From Terebella lapidaria (lineage: Eukaryota > Annelida > Polychaeta > Terebellida > Terebellidae): a stretch of DNA of 64,000 bases. The stretch covers positions 2,096,181 through 2,160,180 of the forward strand of contig OX424570.1 of NCBI GenBank assembly GCA_949152475.1, in the 5' to 3' direction. This document shows positions 35,691 through 47,650 of the stretch, piece by piece; the first letter of the stretch is position 1, and each line of letters opens with the position of its first letter. Under the pieces are notes generated by a model that saw nothing but the letters and a program-made list of their open reading frames with translations, had not been told where the DNA came from and searched no databases. The position numbers and the translations under genes are program-made.

Positions 35691-36334
35691 GCTTCATTTG
35701 AAAATAAAACTGCTTCATTTGTCTCCTGCTGTGAGTAGATCATGTAATATGTGTCATTGACTGTGATTCCAGATGCTGTGTTGATGAGAGTCTTATGTTC
35801 ATCTCCGAGTACTCAATGGGTAGACCCTGCTTACAATGATGCCCAACACTTTGTGTATATCTCCTTCCGATTGCGTGTACAACTGACATCTTTCTGTGGA
35901 TTTCTTATATGAACGCCTGTCACATTTTTCGCAAATCTGCAGAATCATTGTTCTGTCATGGGATGTGATTATCCAACGTTGTGCAGAACCACGGTTGAGA
36001 CTGGTTAATTAGAGTCCAGGATATTGTATGCTCGATGGTTTGGTAACAACTGCTTGTGTGAAAACACTTTCCTAACATCGCCGAACATAGAATCCCCCCT
36101 TTGTGCAGTCTGCATGATACTGCATGTGGTGTGACTCGGACAGAATACCACTGGTCACTCTGGTGATTCTGGCAAACTACTGATGGTACACTTGGTGACT
36201 GATTCTACCAAGTATCAATGGTATATCACTTAACCACATAAACATTTATTAAACCACAGATGGTGAATTTTCTAAGATGCCTACATTTTGTATACAAACA
36301 GTAAATCATTATGGTCCAATTTTGGGATTTTTTT

Positions 36335-37009
36335 TCTTGTTTTGATGAGAAAAATTTTACATCTCGACCTGATTATTGTACGATATGTTTGAAATGATGA
36401 TTCGTATCATCTGACATCAAAATAATTATTCTAGCAGAGTTATATGTGAGAGTATAACTAGCTTTGTCAAATTTGAGACTATCATGCGATCACGGAGTTC
36501 ACTAGGGGGTATTGTTAGGTTCATTTGATTACTAGCAGTAAACTTGGTTAAGACTTTTGAATGGTTTATTTTGGCAGAATGGTATATAATCTGGGGGAAT
36601 TTTAGTGAAGTTTTCATGAAGATAAAATAGATTTGTGAGCTGGAACACCCATTTTCGCAGGTCTGAGATTGTGAAATCGAAGGCAATTTCGGACTTATTG
36701 TTATGTGTTTTCATGTTATAATACAAAACTTACACCAAGAACTGCTGTAGATGGTATTTTTCTTGATTTGCCATGTAATTCCAGACATTTTGACACCAAA
36801 ATGATAACTCTAGCTTCATTATTCACGATTCAACAGTCTTGTATGAGAATTTCAAAACGAGAAAAATAACCGCGGCTTCGTCCGTATATAAAATTGTTAG
36901 AATTTTATGAAAAAAGTAAAATTTTGAATGTCATCCGGGCTAACATTGACCAGTAAGGACCCTACTTTGATCCCAGCATGGGTGACAGGCAGTAACATTC
37001 CATCCCCCC
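36335..37009 (-). repeat. right subterminal inverted repeat of the Academ-like element
   Basis: Partner of 32,465-33,130; ends in AGTAACATTCCATCCCCCC. The two arms differ by scattered substitutions and small indels, so the element is not very recent. Confidence 0.8.
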
Positions 37010-38060
37010 TATCGTCATTTCTAAGGCTCTTTATAGAAAACGTGCCTAGACTATGAAACCAGGGTTCTAAAGGCAGGCCAAGGTATTAAATGTCGTGAAG
37101 CAAGATGGTGAAAACCGAGGGTCATGGACCCGCTTGAGGGCCCCAGAAGCTGAAGGGATATGCAGTGGTGTGTTTTACATGTTCCCTTTGGTCCATTTTC
37201 CATCCCCTTAAAGAGTGTGTTGCATGGCTGATTCAGGCAAATTTACGACTTGCCAAGGCCTAAACCCGCTCCTGCAGACACATCAAACATATTTTAGAGG
37301 CGTTAGAATGCACTTAATATTGATGTATGTATCAACCTATTACCGCTGTAAACCAAATTTTGATGATTCCTGGAATATCTACCAGGGAGAAACACTCAAA
37401 ATCGTGGCAAATAAACGCCACAGTCGCAAATTGTATTTTCGTTTTCCACTCACATGCTTCAGATAATGGACATTATAATGAATGACAGCTTTTATCTTTT
37501 TGACTAGAACAGACAGATTAGTCGGCGTTGTGTGTGTGAACGGGTATGTTGACTTTTATATTCCATATCAGACATAGAGGGCAAATAACTAGCACCAGAC
37601 CTTGAGCAAGCAAAGTAGATTGTGACTTGTTAGCACAAGGAGAGTAACGACCTCAGCCATGTCATTCATCGCCACGATCATCAATAAATAATCTATAGTC
37701 TGTTTATAGAGGTATGACTTTGCATTGTAATTGTCATCATGTGACAAAAAAACATTCATGGCCATTATTCATCTGAAAACATTCCGTCCCATAGTGAGCA
37801 ACACGTTTTGCCTCGGGTAGTTAGAATAAAATCACTACACTGATTATATTTGCGTTGGAATACTTAACCCTTCAAGTGCTTATGTGGGTCTTCCAAAGAT
37901 GAGGATCCCTCTCTGCCTTTTTATATTCCATAACACTTTGAATACAACTCATCGTAAAATGTAGGTTAAAAAATATTATATGTAAAAAGTCTTATCACAA
38001 CCCTTCGAATGCATGATAAACCCATATTAGGCCAGAAAAATATATAATGGTTCTGGTTTT

Positions 38061-38194
38061 TGTAATGTATGTAATCCTTAATTGTGTAACCGATGACTAG
38101 GTGTGAATGATAGTGTCCCTGATGTGTGAACGATGATCATGGGTGGTCTGCGATGAGACACCGGAAGTGATACCCGAGAGACAAATAAACATGG
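38061..38194 (+). repeat. 5' LTR, first part
   Basis: TGTAAT...AATAAACATGG matches 47,093-47,226 of the 3' LTR with four differences. It is followed directly by the foldback element, and the LTR resumes at 41,851. Confidence 0.85.
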
Positions 38195-38608
38195 CCATTC
38201 TGAAAAAAAAAATTTTCGTCGCCAAATCGGTCATATTAGGTTTCTTGGTGTCATTCTGTAGGTTTTTATATCAGGAAAAATATTAGACCGGGTAACCTTC
38301 TCTAAAAGTGTCCAAACAATGGAAAAAATGACTTTTTCCAAGATGGCCGCCAAGTCCGATCAAAAAGTTTGTTAGAAGTGAAATCTTGGTGTCTTTTCTT
38401 ATGTTTTGAGGGTTGAGGAACCCAATCAAACACATTCCAATAACAACTATGCATTATTTCAATTGCAAAAATGCACTTCGACTGGTATTTGAACGTCAGA
38501 AATAGCTATTTGCGAAGGAAATCTGTTTCAAATGTAGTTGCGCTATTCATTACCCCGTATTACCATTTTGGACAAAACAATCCCATGAATACATCATTAA
38601 GAGTTTTT

Positions 38609-39822
38609 TGTATCCCCGGAACTAAGTTAGGCAGAAATTATGGATTTGTGATCGTCGCGCCGATACGAGTGCCGTACTGACTTCCTCGTGAACGCTACAC
38701 AAGGTGCAAATCTGAACTGTTTCTTACAATATTCTATATGGATATGCCTTATAGCAAAAACCCATAAGAGATTCTCGTATGGGTTTCTTCTTATAGTAAC
38801 ATCCCAAAACCTATCGATTTTGGTTGCCATGGCAACCAAGATGGCCGATTGGCGACACATTTCGTTACATAATTAGCTGTTTTGACAAACATGGCTTTTG
38901 AAGGCTCCAGGGGTGGTACTTTTACAGGTATCACTAGGATATTGAAGAGGCATATTGAGCAATGACCAAACACTGAAATATTAAATAATTATAATTATAG
39001 TTAATTAAAAGACTTAAAAACCAAGTTAATATCCAGCTCGAGGTCAGCGATCATTCCTTTTGGTTGCAATTAGGAAACATATCACACTGAATGTGTGTAC
39101 AAGTATAGAGCTGATGGATTTGCACAAAATATATACTATTATCGAATACATTAACTTGACTTTCATCAGTTAAGTCTATTATTGCGTAACCGATTTCACC
39201 TCCGTAACTGATTTCACCCCATAATGGCCATTTACGGGGGTTCATGAGTTTCCCTGTCGTTCTTGTTTTCTCTCACTTCGTATGCCTGATATGACTTTCT
39301 GTCCCCGGACTATGAGATTGGATAACTGACCCTGTTTTGTTTGCTCGGAATACTTAATACTGGGTATTGATTCCACGTCTATTGCCCACAATAAAAATAG
39401 TGAAGATGAGAACATTTTATTATATGAATAAACGTAGTAAGTCTTTTGTCCAGTATATAATTTATATCTGCAGTAATCATGGTAATAATATTAATTAGTT
39501 AATATCACTAACTTATTACAACAGTTGAATCATATTCAATATCAGTGAATGTAGATAAAGAAATCACTTGTATTGTTGGGAATTGGATAAGCTAAATTAT
39601 CTGGTGAGAAATAATTTGATGAATATTTCAGTAGTTGAAAGTATTACTGCATGGCATAAAATTAGTTAAGGCTTGGAATTTTTATTGCTGACATTGACGC
39701 AGCAGTGCTATTTTGATATAAGATATTTTGTCTGAATTAACATAATATATTTTGGGCAACAGAAATGACAGGGCATCACGGATATACACCCATGTGGTCG
39801 TAGGCGACCGGAAAGCGTCTAG
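38609..39822 (+). mobile_element. second Helitron-like element, nested in the foldback element
   Basis: Starts TGTATCCCCGGAACTAAG and ends with the GGTCGTAGGCGACC hairpin (39,796-39,809), 9 nt, CTAG (39,819-39,822), then T, like the element at 27,835-30,252 but in the opposite orientation. It has a single copy of the 168-bp unit (ATCGATTTTGGTTGCC...CAACC, near 38,813) and carries a Penelope 3' end at 39,205-39,382. Confidence 0.65.
39205..39382 (+). mobile_element. 3' end of a Penelope-like element within the Helitron-like copy
   Basis: Reverse complement of the terminal ~180 bp of the copies at 10,848 and 20,322 (ATGGCCATTTACGGGGGTTC ... GATTCCACGTCTAT). Only the 3' end is present: a severely 5'-truncated fossil. 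Confidence 0.75.
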
Positions 39823-39847
39823 TTTTATGAACATCAAATACATATAT

Positions 39848-41300
39848 TGTAACGGTTCTAGGTTTGATATAGTAGTAGCATATGTTCGATGGGTTGAGGT
39901 TCACTCCCCAGCCTTGCTTGGCTGACCAGATGCCTATGAGTTTGGCTCTTTGCCTCGTCTCAGACTGCAGGGGTTGCTCAGTTGACTCTGGTTCTCTGGA
40001 TGGAATGGCCGCTTGGCTGGCTCTGGTTCTCCTTCTGGAATGGTCACTCGGTTGACTCTGGTTTTCCGACTGCAGGGGTCGTTCATCTGACTCTGGTTCT
40101 CCGGCCAGAATGGCCGCTCAGCTGACTCTGGTTCTCCGTCTGGAATGGTCACTCAGCTGACTCTGGTTCTCCATCTGGAATGGTCACTCGGCTGACTCTT
40201 GTTTTCTGGCTGCAGGGGTCGTTCAGCTTACTCTGGTTCTCCAGCTGGAATGGCCGGTCGGCTGACTCTGGTTCTCTGGCTGGAATTGGTACTCAGCTTA
40301 CTCTTGTTCTCTGGCTGCAGGGATCGTTCGGCTTACTCTGGTTCTCCAGCTGAAATGGCCGGTCGACTGACTCTGGTTCTCCGGCTGGAATTGTTACTCA
40401 GCTGACTCTGGTTATCTGGCTGCAGGGGTCGTTCGGCTTACTCTGGTTCTCAGGCTGACTCTGGTTCTCTGGCTGGAATGGTTGCACGGCTGACTATAGT
40501 CCTCCAGATGCAGGGGTTGCTTGGCTGACTCTGGTTCTCCGCGTGCAGGTGTTACTCGGCTGACTCTGGTTCTCCATCTGGAATGGTTACTTGGCCGACT
40601 CTGGTTTTTTGGTTGTAGAGGTCGTTTGGCTGACTCTGGTTCTCCGGCTGGAATGCTCACTCGTCTGACTCTGATTCTCCAGCTGAAATGCTCACTCGGC
40701 AGACTTTCGTTCTCCCGCTGTAGTGGTGTTTCGGGAGACTTTGGTACTCCGGCTGCAGCTTGTCTCGAATGACTTCGGCACTCTGGCTTTGGGTTGTTTC
40801 GGGTGACGTCGATTCCCTGGCTGCAGGCCGTCTCCGCTGGTAGCGGGTTTGGTCTGCAGTCACTCGCCTGCGCAAAGTAAGGATCGCCAATCATATATTC
40901 GGGTTTTAGTCCGCTTTCCTCATCGACCTCTTCCTCTTCGTGTGGTTGTTCAGTGGATAGCTTGGGTTCTGAGCTATCTCAGACGTTATCAGCTTTATTT
41001 TACCCAACTGGTCTTCCAATCAATCCTACGTTCAACTTTGGTTGACTTTACTTCTTGAAATTCTCTAAGTTCGGTTTCATTCCATCTGTATACCCGAACA
41101 CGGAGTCGGCTGGGCCGACTCAAAGATCAACTCTCAGCTTGATTTCACGGTTTCTTGACGAATCACACATTCGGATGAAATTGTTGCAGATACATCTAGA
41201 GAGGAAGTTGACTATGATTGAAGTCAACCACATGTGTTATATATGTTGTACAACAATTGCCAAATTTGTTTGTTTCACATATATACAGTATTAAATATGA
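39848..41300. mobile_element. TGTAACGG-type element (right end unresolved)
   Basis: Begins TGTAACGGTTCTAGGTTTGATA, like the terminus at 16,400, and contains a long minisatellite. No matching CCGTTACA end was found before the foldback arm at about 41,430, so the right boundary is a guess; it may be truncated. Likely an LTR fragment of the same broad type as 16,400-17,784. Confidence 0.3.
39930..40870. repeat. minisatellite, GCTGACTCTGGTTCTCCGGCTGGAATGG type
   Basis: Some two dozen imperfect units of about 38 bp built from CTGACTCTGGTTCTC, (G/C)(A/C)(T/G)CTGGAATGG and GCTGCAGGGGTCGTTC. Because of the repeat, several frames stay open on both strands (for example 160 codons at 40,412-40,894 minus); these are not regarded as genes. 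Confidence 0.8.
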
Positions 41301-41850
41301 AGTAGAAGAAAAACAAGACAACCTTAGAAACGAATGTTCAGCAAGTAGATAGCATATAATCTATATGGCCATTGTTCCACTTTTCTTCATATAATTTGGA
41401 TGTGCATAAACGGATATGTTGATGATTTATTCATGGAATTGTTTGATCAAAATGGTAATACCTGGTAATGAATAGCGCAGTTACATTAGCGCAGTTACAT
41501 TTAAAACAGACTTCCACCGCAAATCGCTATTTCAGACGTTCAAATACCAGTAAAGTGTAGTTTTTCAATTGAAATAACGCATAAATGTTCTTGAAATGTA
41601 TTTCATTGGATTCCTCAACCTTCCAAACCTAAGACAAGACACCAAGATTACACTTCTAGCTTGTCTAGAAGCAGAGAAAAAACAAAAACAAACTTTTAGA
41701 TTGAACTTGGTGGCCATCTTGGAAAAAGTCATTTTTTCCATTGTTTGGACACTTTTTGAGAAGGTTACCCGGTCTAATATTTTTCCTGACATTAAAACCT
41801 ACAGAATGACACCAAGAAACCTAATATGCCCGATTTGGCGACGAAAACTA

Positions 41851-41922
41851 GGTATCAAATCACACCAATCTCGATAATTTGTTACATGTTTGTTACATGT
41901 TACATTTATTACAAATGTTACA
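41851..41922 (+). repeat. 5' LTR, second part
   Basis: GGTATCAAATCACACCAATC matches 47,225 onward of the 3' LTR, then a short TGTTACAT-rich expansion leads to the primer-binding site. Together with 38,061-38,194 it makes up the 5' LTR. Confidence 0.75.
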
Positions 41923-41949
41923 TGGTACCAGAAGTGGCGTGAACTAAAC

Positions 41950-42800
41950 ATGGATTTCATCAAACCACCTGAGCCATTAGACTGCTCCGGAGATCACAAT
42001 TGGAAATCGTTCATACAGCGGTTCAAACTGTACCTGGTTGCCACGGACAGAGAAGACAAATCCTGTGAGAAAAAAGTCGCGTTGCTGCTGTCGGTTGCTG
42101 GTCCCTCCGCAATCGATGTGTATAATACGTTTGTGTTCAGTCCAGAAGACCAAAAGCATGACTTTGATATGGTTGTGAAAAAATTTGAAGACTACTGGTC
42201 CCCAACAAAAATGAAGTATACGAATGATACATATTCAGATGCCGCATGCAGAAAGAAGGCGAGCATGTTGACAAGTTTGTGACAGAACTTAAGCTGAAAT
42301 CGCAATCCTGCAATTTTGGTGATCTGCGAGACAATATGATTAGAGATCAGATCGTTATCGGAATTCATGAACCTCGCATTCGTGAGAAGCTGCTTCATGA
42401 AAAGGATCTCACACTCAACTCAGCAGTGAAAATCTGTCTGGCATTTGAAGTGACCACCCAGCAGCTAAAAACTTTTGAAACCGTTGCAGTAGGTGACTCT
42501 CAGGGCGCACCTCTGACCAGTGTTGGAGCTGTTAACAGGCAGGGGCGAAGTCAGAATATTTTGTCATCACGCCAGCGTAGAAACAGAGATAGTGACGGAC
42601 GCAAGGATGATGAATATGACTGCAGAAGATGTGGAACCATGCATTCCTACCGCAACTGTCCAGCTTACGGCACTCAAGTGTTCTGTGTGTCGTGGACGGA
42701 ATCACTACGAGAAGATGTGCAGAAGTAAGAGATTCCCGAGCATGCCAAATCAGAGTCATCAGAAGAAAGTGGACCTCGTGGAAGATGACAACCAGAAAGA
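41950..42800 (+). pseudogene. gag region of the Ty3/gypsy fossil
   Basis: Starts MDFIKPPEPL and contains the capsid-like W..F.QRFKLYL segment and a nucleocapsid CX2CX3HX4C knuckle (CRRCGTMHSYRNC) near 42,620-42,660. Structural part of a degraded retrotransposon; not functional. Confidence 0.8.
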
Positions 42801-42899
42801 CTGTGAATCATTGATGGACAATTTGTTTGTTGGTGTTGTAACATGTGAAAACTCTACTGAACAGTGTAATGTGATGTCTGATGCTACAGAATGTAATGT

Positions 42900-45800
42900 A
42901 CTATCTGATGTTAGTCAAAGTATGTTGTTGATAAGTGGATTGAAGTATTACAGGTCTGTGATGCACTATTACCATTCAAGTTGGACACTGGGGCCAAGGC
43001 AAATCTAATTTCAGAAGCTGATTTAGCTACGTTCAAAGTGAAACCCAGAATTGTGAAAAAAACAAGTAGCTCTAAGAGCCTACAACGATACTCAGATTCA
43101 AACAAAGGGTACTTGTCGTTTACCTGTGAAACACAAGGGCAATATATATCACTGTATGTTTGTTGTTGTTGCCCAAAATTGTCAGTCTATTATTGGTGAC
43201 AAGGATTGTGTTCGACTTGGTCTTGTAAAGCGTATCAATACAGTACCTACAGGTTATCATGGTGTTGAGCCTTGTCTTGATGGTGTACTCCTCGTAAGGT
43301 TCCATTTGCACTGCGAGTTGAACTGAAAAAAGAATTAGCAAGGATGGTAACACTGGGGGTGATCACACCCATTGAGGAGCCTACAGATTGGGTAAATTCC
43401 ATGGTGTTGGTACGCAAGAAGAATGGAGCTCTTAGAGTTTGTTTAGACCCTAAGGATTTAAACGAAAATGTGAAACGTGAACACCACCAGATCGCTAAAA
43501 AGGAAGAAATATTGTCAGAAATAGCACAAGCTCAGGTATTCACAAAGCCTGATGCAAGTCAGGGGTTTTGGCAAATAAAACTGGATACTGAGAGTTCTAA
43601 ACTAGCAACTTTCAATACACCATATGGTCGGTTTCGTTTCCTTAGGCTTCCTTTTGGCATTCGTTCGGCCCCCGAAATTTTCCACTGGGCTATGGAGCAT
43701 GTGTTCGAGGACTTGGCGGGTGTCCGAGTCTACATCGTTGACGTCGTCCTCTGGGGAAGCAATCAACAGGAACATGACGAACGACTGAAAGCCGCAATGT
43801 TGAGAGTGAAGAACCATGGACTTTTGCTGAACAAAGAAAAATGTGATTTCAGCAAGTCAGAAATATCGTTTCTGGGTGAGATGATATCGTGCCAAGGCGT
43901 CCAACCAGACAGTGCACGTGTGGAAGCCATTTATAATCTGGTGAAGCCATCATCAAAAAAGGACCTACAGCGCATATTTGGTGTATTGAACTACGTTGCA
44001 AAATTCATACCGAATCTGGCGACAGCAACATCAGCACTGAGATCGATGCTAACCGACAAGGCATTGTGGTCATGGAATCATCAACATGAGAAAGAATGGA
44101 CACAAATTAAAAATATCCTGGCCACAAAACCAGTCCTCATGTTCTTTGATCCAGGAAGGACAACCAAATTATCGACAGACACATCAAGAGATGGAATTGG
44201 TGCCTGTTTGTTCCAGAAGTATGATGACCACTGGGCTCCAGTAGCCTACGCTTCCAGACCCATGTCACTGGTGGAGACGAGATATGCGCAAATAGAGAAA
44301 GAGGCACTGGGTCTTACTTTTTGTAAATGAAATACTGAGCTCCTTGCCGTACACATATAAAATCACACTGGTTGACGGCGCACAGCCTGTTGTACACCCT
44401 CCTCGTAGGGTTCCATTTGCACTGCGAGTTGAACTGAAAAAAGAAATAGCAAGGATGGTAACACTGGGGGTGATCACACCCATTGAGGAGCCTACAGATT
44501 GGGTAAATTCCATGGTGTTGGTACGCAAGAAGAATGGAGCTCTTTGAGTTTGTTTAGACCCTAAGGATTTAAACGAAAATGTGAAACGTGAACACCACCA
44601 GATCGCTAAAAAAGAAGAAATATTGTCAGAAATAGCACAAGCTCAGGTATTCACAAAGCTTGATGCAAGTCAGGGGTTTTGGCAAATAAAACTGGATACT
44701 GAGAGTTCTAAACTAACAACTTTCAATACACCATATGGTCGGTTTCGTTTCCTAGGCTTCCTTTTGGCATTCGTTCGGCCCCCGAAATTTTCCACCAGGC
44801 TATGGAGCATGTGTTCGAGGGCTTGGCGGGTGTCCGAGTCTACATCGTTGACGTCGTCATCTGGGGAAGCAATCAACAGGAACATGACGAACGACTGAAA
44901 GCCGCAATGTTGAGAGTGAAGAACCATGGACTTTTGCTGAACAAAGAAAAATGTGATTTCAGCAAATCAGAAATATCATTTCTGGGTGAGATGATATCGT
45001 GCCAAGGCGTCCAACCAGACAGTGCACGTGTGGAAGCCATTTATAATCTGGTGAAGCCATCATCAAAAAAGGACCTACAGCGCATATTTGGTGTATTTTT
45101 GTGTGGGCACGAACGTTGCAAAATTCATACCGAATCTGGCGACAGCAACATCAGCACTGAGATCGTTGCTAACTGACAAGGCATTGTGGTCATGGAATCA
45201 TCAACATGAGAAAGGATGGACACAAATTAAAAATATCCTGGCCACAAAACCAGTCCTCAAGTTCTTTGATCCAGGAAGGACAACCAAATTATCGATAGAC
45301 GCATCAAGAGATGGAATTGGTGCCTGTTTGTTACAGAAGTATGATGACCACTGGTCTCCAGTAGCCTACGCTTCCAGATCCATGTCACGGGTAGATACGA
45401 GATATGCGCAAATAGAGAAAGAGGCACTGGGTCTTGCTTTTAGTTGCTCAAAATTTCACCACTTCTTGTATGGATTGTGCTTTGAGCTTGAAACTGATCA
45501 CAAGCCACTGCTGGTCCTGTGGCAGAAGAATCTTGCTGACATGACGCCTAGACTGCAAATACTCATGTTGAAACTCCAGCCTTATGACTTTAGTATGAAA
45601 TTCACTCCAGGCAAGGAATTGGTTGTGGCCGATGCACTATCCCGTGCCATACGGTACAAACCACCACAGTTCAAATCAGATACAGAGGATGATGTTGAAG
45701 CTCAAGTGAATATGATCGTCTCCACATTGCCTGTTAGTGACGATCAGCTAAATAACATCGCACAAGAAACAGCTCAAGACATAATTCTGCAGAAAGTCAT

Positions 45801-47031
45801 CAAATGCATGACAGAAGAATGGCCTCGTGGGACATGCCCTCAATACTACACAAATCGTGACGACCTCTCAGTAGCGGATGGCATACTCATGAAAGGAACA
45901 CGTATTGTGATTCCGACAAGTCTACGGAAAGACATGCTTTCCAGAATGCACGAGGGCCATCTGGGAATTGAGAAAACGAAAGCCCTTGCAAGGTCCCTAT
46001 TATACTGGCCCGGAATGGCAAAGGAAATTGAAACCATGATCGGAAACTGTGATGTATGCCTGAAGTATCGGTAAGCACAGTGCAAAGAACGCTTCGTGCC
46101 CACACAAGACGCCACAGCGCCATGGGAAAAAGTGGGTGCCGACCTGTTCGAATTGGATGGGAGGACATATGTGTTGATAATTGACTACTACGCAAACTAC
46201 CCAGAGGTTGCTTTGTTGAGTAGCTTAACAGCAAGTTGTGTCGTCACACATATGAAGTCAATCTTCAGTGGGCATGGCATTCCACGATGTCTAGTAAGTG
46301 ACAATGGACCACAATTTTCCAGCAGTGAGTTCACAAGTTTCACCAAGTCTTATGGAATCTGTCACAGAACATCCAGTCCGCACTATCCCCAAGGAAATGG
46401 GAAGGCTGAAAAAAGTGTTCAGATTGTGAAGCGCATGTATACAAAATGCAAAGAAACGAACTCAGATCCGTATTTGGCACTGTTGTCATATCGAATGGCT
46501 CCACTCGCAAATGGATCTTCTCCAGCAGAGCTCTTGATGGGTCGTCGTCTCCGTTCCAGGCTGCCAACAATATCCATGAGACATTCTCAGTTCCTAACAA
46601 GTCAGCAAGCACAACAGCAATACTACTACGATAGATCGGCCCACGATTTACCTCCATTACGATGTGGAGATGGTGTAAGACTCCAGTCACCTGCCGGATG
46701 GGCTACCAAAGGAGCAGTGGTTGAAAGAGTGTCAGCGAGGTCTTACAAAGTCCAGACAGAAGAAGGGAAAACATATATAAGAAATCGCCGACAACTGCTG
46801 AAAACATCTGAGGACACAGGGACAATGTACAGGCAGTTGTCAGCTACGCGTCAGGCTCCTGAGGCCCTTCAACCATCTGTGGTCACAGCGCCAGTAGATC
46901 CAGATACATCGACTCAGTCAGAACCTCCAGCCGACACACCCGCCAGTCCTCGAGCTCAGGCAACATGTCCTGAACCGCCTCTTAGGAGGTCCGAGCGAGT
47001 GTCCAAACCACCACAACGGTTGGATTCGTAG
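42900..47031 (+). pseudogene. pol region of the Ty3/gypsy fossil
   Basis: In order: aspartic protease (DTGA near 42,982), reverse transcriptase (VCLDPKDLN, FWQIKLD, PYGRFRFL), RNase H (ETDHKPL), integrase HHCC zinc finger (HEGHLGIEKTKA ... CDVCLKYR), catalytic core (VSDNGPQFSSSEF, HYPQGNGKAEK) and a basic tail with RRSERVSKPPQRLD. The RT to RNase H section is present twice. Broken in several places. Confidence 0.85.
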
Positions 47032-47092
47032 TTATATTCATGTAATTTCTTGTGTATTTCTCTTTTTCTGTTTGTGCCTGTAAAGGGAAATA

Positions 47093-47257
47093 TGTAATGA
47101 ATGTAATCCTTAATTGTGTAACCGATGACTAGGTGTGAATGTTAGTGTCCCTGATGTGTGAACGATGATCATGGGTGGTCTGCGATGAGACAACGGAAGT
47201 GATAGCCGAGAGACAAATAAACATGGTATCAAATCACATCAATCTCAATAATTTACA
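47093..47257 (+). repeat. 3' LTR of the Ty3/gypsy fossil
   Basis: 165 bp, TGTAATGAATG...AATTTACA (TG...CA ends), preceded by a purine-rich AAAGGGAAATA tract. It carries AGACAAATAAAC, which includes an AATAAA-like signal. Confidence 0.85.
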
Positions 47258-47650
47258 AATGGTACAGTTATTAGGGTCCCCGAAAAAGTGATGTGCGACG
47301 TGATTTTTTTTTTCCCCTTTTTTATCCCCTAAAATTGGCTGCTGGTGAAAAAAAACGGCCAAATATTGCCCATTTGGCCAACCATTTTTTCCTAAAATTG
47401 CCTGCTGATAACTAACTCGGTCGAATTTGGCCAATTTGGTCAGCCATACACCAAATTTCGCAATGTTGAAGACGATCAGGACCATTTTACTTGATCATTA
47501 TCTCACCAAAATCGGCGCACGGGTGTCAATTTACTAAAAATAAAAAAGGCTCTCAGAAAGTGATGCGCGCAATTTTTTTTAGTTTTTTTTCAAACACGAA
47601 TGATGCGCAGGTTTTAACGTGACGCTCGCCCCTAACCAGAACCATAATAC
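47258..47650. other. diverged repeat right of the gypsy element
   Basis: Two loosely similar halves with GAAA(A)AGTGATG(T/C)GCG and TTTGGCCAA-type words. CCAGAACCATAAT at 47,636 is inverted to ATAATGGTTCTGG at 38,044, left of the gypsy element, so the gypsy may have entered an older element with short inverted ends. No gene. Confidence 0.35.

Larger units (their letters stand above)
31876..37275 (-). mobile_element. Academ-like DNA transposon with long inverted repeats
   Basis: Compared with copy A (GGAGACGCATCAAACAT at 22,220), this 5.4-kb insertion is flanked by AGAC on both sides (31,872-31,875; 37,276-37,279). Its ends GCAGGGTCGGGTATAGG and the reverse of CCTAAACCCGCTCCTGC are inverted and imperfectly matched. 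Subterminal inverted repeats of about 0.65 kb (32,465-33,130 / 36,335-37,009) enclose a decayed minus-strand gene, and parts outside them (GGGCCCC(G/A)GAAGCT, CCTTTGGTCCA) recur directly on both sides. A 4-bp duplication and the Cys-rich protein tail fit Academ elements; this is from memory of the family. Confidence 0.55.
38195..41850. mobile_element. foldback element inserted in the 5' LTR
   Basis: Inverted repeats of about 400 bp (38,211-38,608 and 41,430-41,850) share TTTTCGTCGCCAAATCGG, ATATTAGGTTTCTTGGTGTC, GACCGGGTAACCTTCTC and AACAATGGAAAAAATGAC. The gypsy LTR sequence stops at 38,194 and continues at 41,851, with at most GG duplicated, so this is a clean insertion. No transposase of its own is visible; the interior is occupied by a Helitron-like copy, a TGTAACGG start and a minisatellite. 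Confidence 0.75.
38061..47257 (+). mobile_element. Ty3/gypsy LTR retrotransposon fossil, with nested insertions
   Basis: A Metaviridae-type element of the K02A2.6-like kind: 5' LTR (in two pieces around a foldback insertion), primer-binding site TGGTACCAGAAGTGGCG at 41,923, gag with a CCHC knuckle, protease, reverse transcriptase, RNase H, integrase, a purine tract near 47,082 and a 165-bp 3' LTR. The RT to RNase H part is present twice in direct orientation. The two LTRs differ by about six substitutions over some 165 compared bases, so it is moderately young, younger than the segmental duplication in which it sits. It is broken in several places (roughly half a dozen) and not functional. 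Target duplication not resolved. Confidence 0.88.

Noticed and set aside
40412-40894. 160-codon minus-strand frame with PEN/GEPESA repeats
   Set aside because: Encoded by a minisatellite inside a transposon nest; no start context or domain.
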